From: Ureaplasma urealyticum serovar 8 str. ATCC 27618
GTDB lineage: Bacteria > Bacillota_I > Bacilli_A > Mycoplasmatales > Mycoplasmoidaceae
Reading direction: 5' to 3'
Assembly: GCF_000169535.1 (NCBI RefSeq)
Contig: NZ_AAYN02000002.1
Location: forward strand, 124,001-188,000
DNA length: 64,000 nt
In this document: piece after piece, positions 62,668 to 64,000 of the stretch
Layout of the letters: every line of letters starts with the position of its first letter
Position numbering within the stretch: position 1 is the stretch's first letter
Program-made: the position numbers and the translations under genes
Notes under the pieces: generated by a model
Seen by the model: only the letters and a program-made list of their open reading frames with translations
Told to the model about the DNA's origin: nothing
Database searches by the model: none

Positions 62668-64000
62668 TTACTTATAGATATCCTCATATTTTTCTGGATA
62701 TAAATAAGCTAATTGTTTAATTTGTTGGATAATCGAACTATTGTTAGCTCTATTTTCCCGATCACCAAAAAACCCACTAATTTGACTATCTATTAAACTT
62801 CAACCTATAGTTTCTCACGTTGGATGACCATTTTTACTTGGAGTTCTACCAGTTGCAATTGATCCAACGAATCGTCCTTGTTCATCATATAAACTAGTTC
62901 CAGATGAACCACCCGCAGCATCTATATAGTCAGTACTAATTGTTGTATATGGTATATCTGATTTATATAAAACGCCCTTACCACCTGTGACAAAATTAGT
63001 ATTTACAGAATCGATTTTTTGTATATTATATTCACGATAACGTAGTTCGCCAACCCCCATTGAATTTTGGTTAGTATTTGTATAACGAGGGAAAGTGCCA
63101 ATATACCAATCAACATCTTGGTTGCTTCTAACATATCTTGTTTGTGGACTAACCTCTAATGGTTTTATATTTTTTAAACTTAAAAAATATTTTATAACAC
63201 TAGTTTCTTCTGGAGACAAAGTTTTATTATTGTAAATAAACGGTTTATTTAAATCTTGATTTTTAAAAGCTTCAAAAATTGGTTTTAGATCGATACTAAC
63301 TACTGACCAATCTAATTCACTTATTTTATCATCATATCTACCCAAAGCATTATAGTGTTTATATATATTATTTTTTTGTAAACAAAAATCCATTACTTTT
63401 TCAAATTTTAATTTAAATGGAAAAGCAAAATATTGAAGTTGATTTTTTCCTGGAGTATCTTGGTCATTAACATTATTATAATTATAATATGGTTGATATT
63501 TATCCTTATTTAAATCATTTTGACTAATTACTTGGGGAATTACAACTGTATAATCTGCAAAATTCGAATATGTGTATTTTTCATTTCCATCATCATCGTA
63601 AATAGTTTTTTTATTTAAATTAATACTTTCATATTCCACTTTTCCAGCCCAATTTATTTGGGGATTATATCAACTACCACCACTACCAATAACATGATGA
63701 TCAGTTAACATATAATAACGGTAATCATTTGGATCATTTGGTTTTACCTTACCTAAAAAATTTCAAGTACCATCACTTGTTAAACTAAAAGTAATCGTAC
63801 GCTCACGAACTTGTTTTATTGCTGCTTTTGACATTTCATTTTCATTGTCTTTTAAAATTCTTGTGGTATAAGATTTCTTTTTAAATTCCTCTAATTTTTT
63901 ATCAATAATAACTTCATTATTATTTGTTAATCAATTAACAATAAAATCATATCTTCCAATAAAATATGATGGTTGATTTGAATTATTGTGTTTTCAAACG
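62668..64000 (-). CDS. DUF31-family serine protease, second copy (5' end outside window)
   Basis: At least 444 residues visible, open at the right edge. The C-terminal trypsin-like domain shows YYMLTDHHVIGSGG (His candidate), SELDWSVVSIDL (Asp candidate) and AAGGSSGTSLYDEQG (Ser candidate, GSSG). Its C-terminal tail IIQQIKQLAYLYPEKYEDIYK is nearly identical, also in DNA, to the end of the DUF31 protein at 44.3 kb. The two are paralogues that may share immunoglobulin-protease-like activity. The upstream part of this protein lies beyond the window. Several TGA Trp codons are read through. Confidence 0.85.

Overview
The window comes from a mollicute that reads UGA as tryptophan. Almost every long gene is continuous only if in-frame TGA codons are read through. 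The AT-rich sequence, the 16S/23S/5S sequences, the full ATP synthase operon whose subunit b is a lipoprotein, and the gene set together point to the genus Ureaplasma. The genus call is from recognition of the rRNA and gene content, not from a search; the species is not resolved.

Layout. 1-2503 is the 3' part of a very large unrecognised protein. 2567-3335 holds a wrecked type I restriction-modification locus (hsdM 5' end, hsdS 3' end). Next come a small protein with a Cys/His-rich metal-binding tail, uvrA, a lipoprotein, hpt, ftsH and serS. 13087-15109 pairs a papain-like cysteine peptidase with a polytopic membrane protein. 15353-20784 is the polyamine ABC transporter potABCD. Then a Sufu-domain protein, a DEDDh exonuclease and an RluD-like pseudouridine synthase precede one 16S-23S-5S rRNA operon (about 23.9-28.8 kb) with tandem promoters and processing stems. 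folA, a HAD phosphatase, tRNA-Gly, upp, the SRP RNA and tyrS follow, then an ABC ATPase, secA, uvrB, ligA, an ECF-like membrane protein, cysS and a SpoU methyltransferase. On the minus strand, 43.1-47.6 kb carries an immunoglobulin-protease-like (DUF31) lipoprotein with a coiled-coil lipoprotein, and a second DUF31 protein runs off the right edge. 48.1-57.3 kb is the ATP synthase operon (minus strand). The right end has a hypothetical gene, smc (with an in-frame stop), ftsY and ylxM.

The most unusual region is the ATP synthase operon. Besides atpI-B-E-F-H-A-G-D-C it has three additions: a 99-codon protein resembling the C-terminal domain of the delta subunit, a subunit alpha extended by an acidic linker and a C-terminal ASCH (PUA-like) domain, and a two-membrane-segment protein coupled by start/stop overlap between atpA and atpG. 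Ureaplasmas are known to make most of their ATP through this enzyme, driven by the ammonium gradient from urea hydrolysis, so a remodelled synthase is of particular interest. Other points of note are the stop codon inside smc, the two DUF31 proteases with a shared C-terminal tail, the Cys/His-rich protein, the R-M relic, a possible attenuator before potA and a T16 tract before the cysteine peptidase gene.
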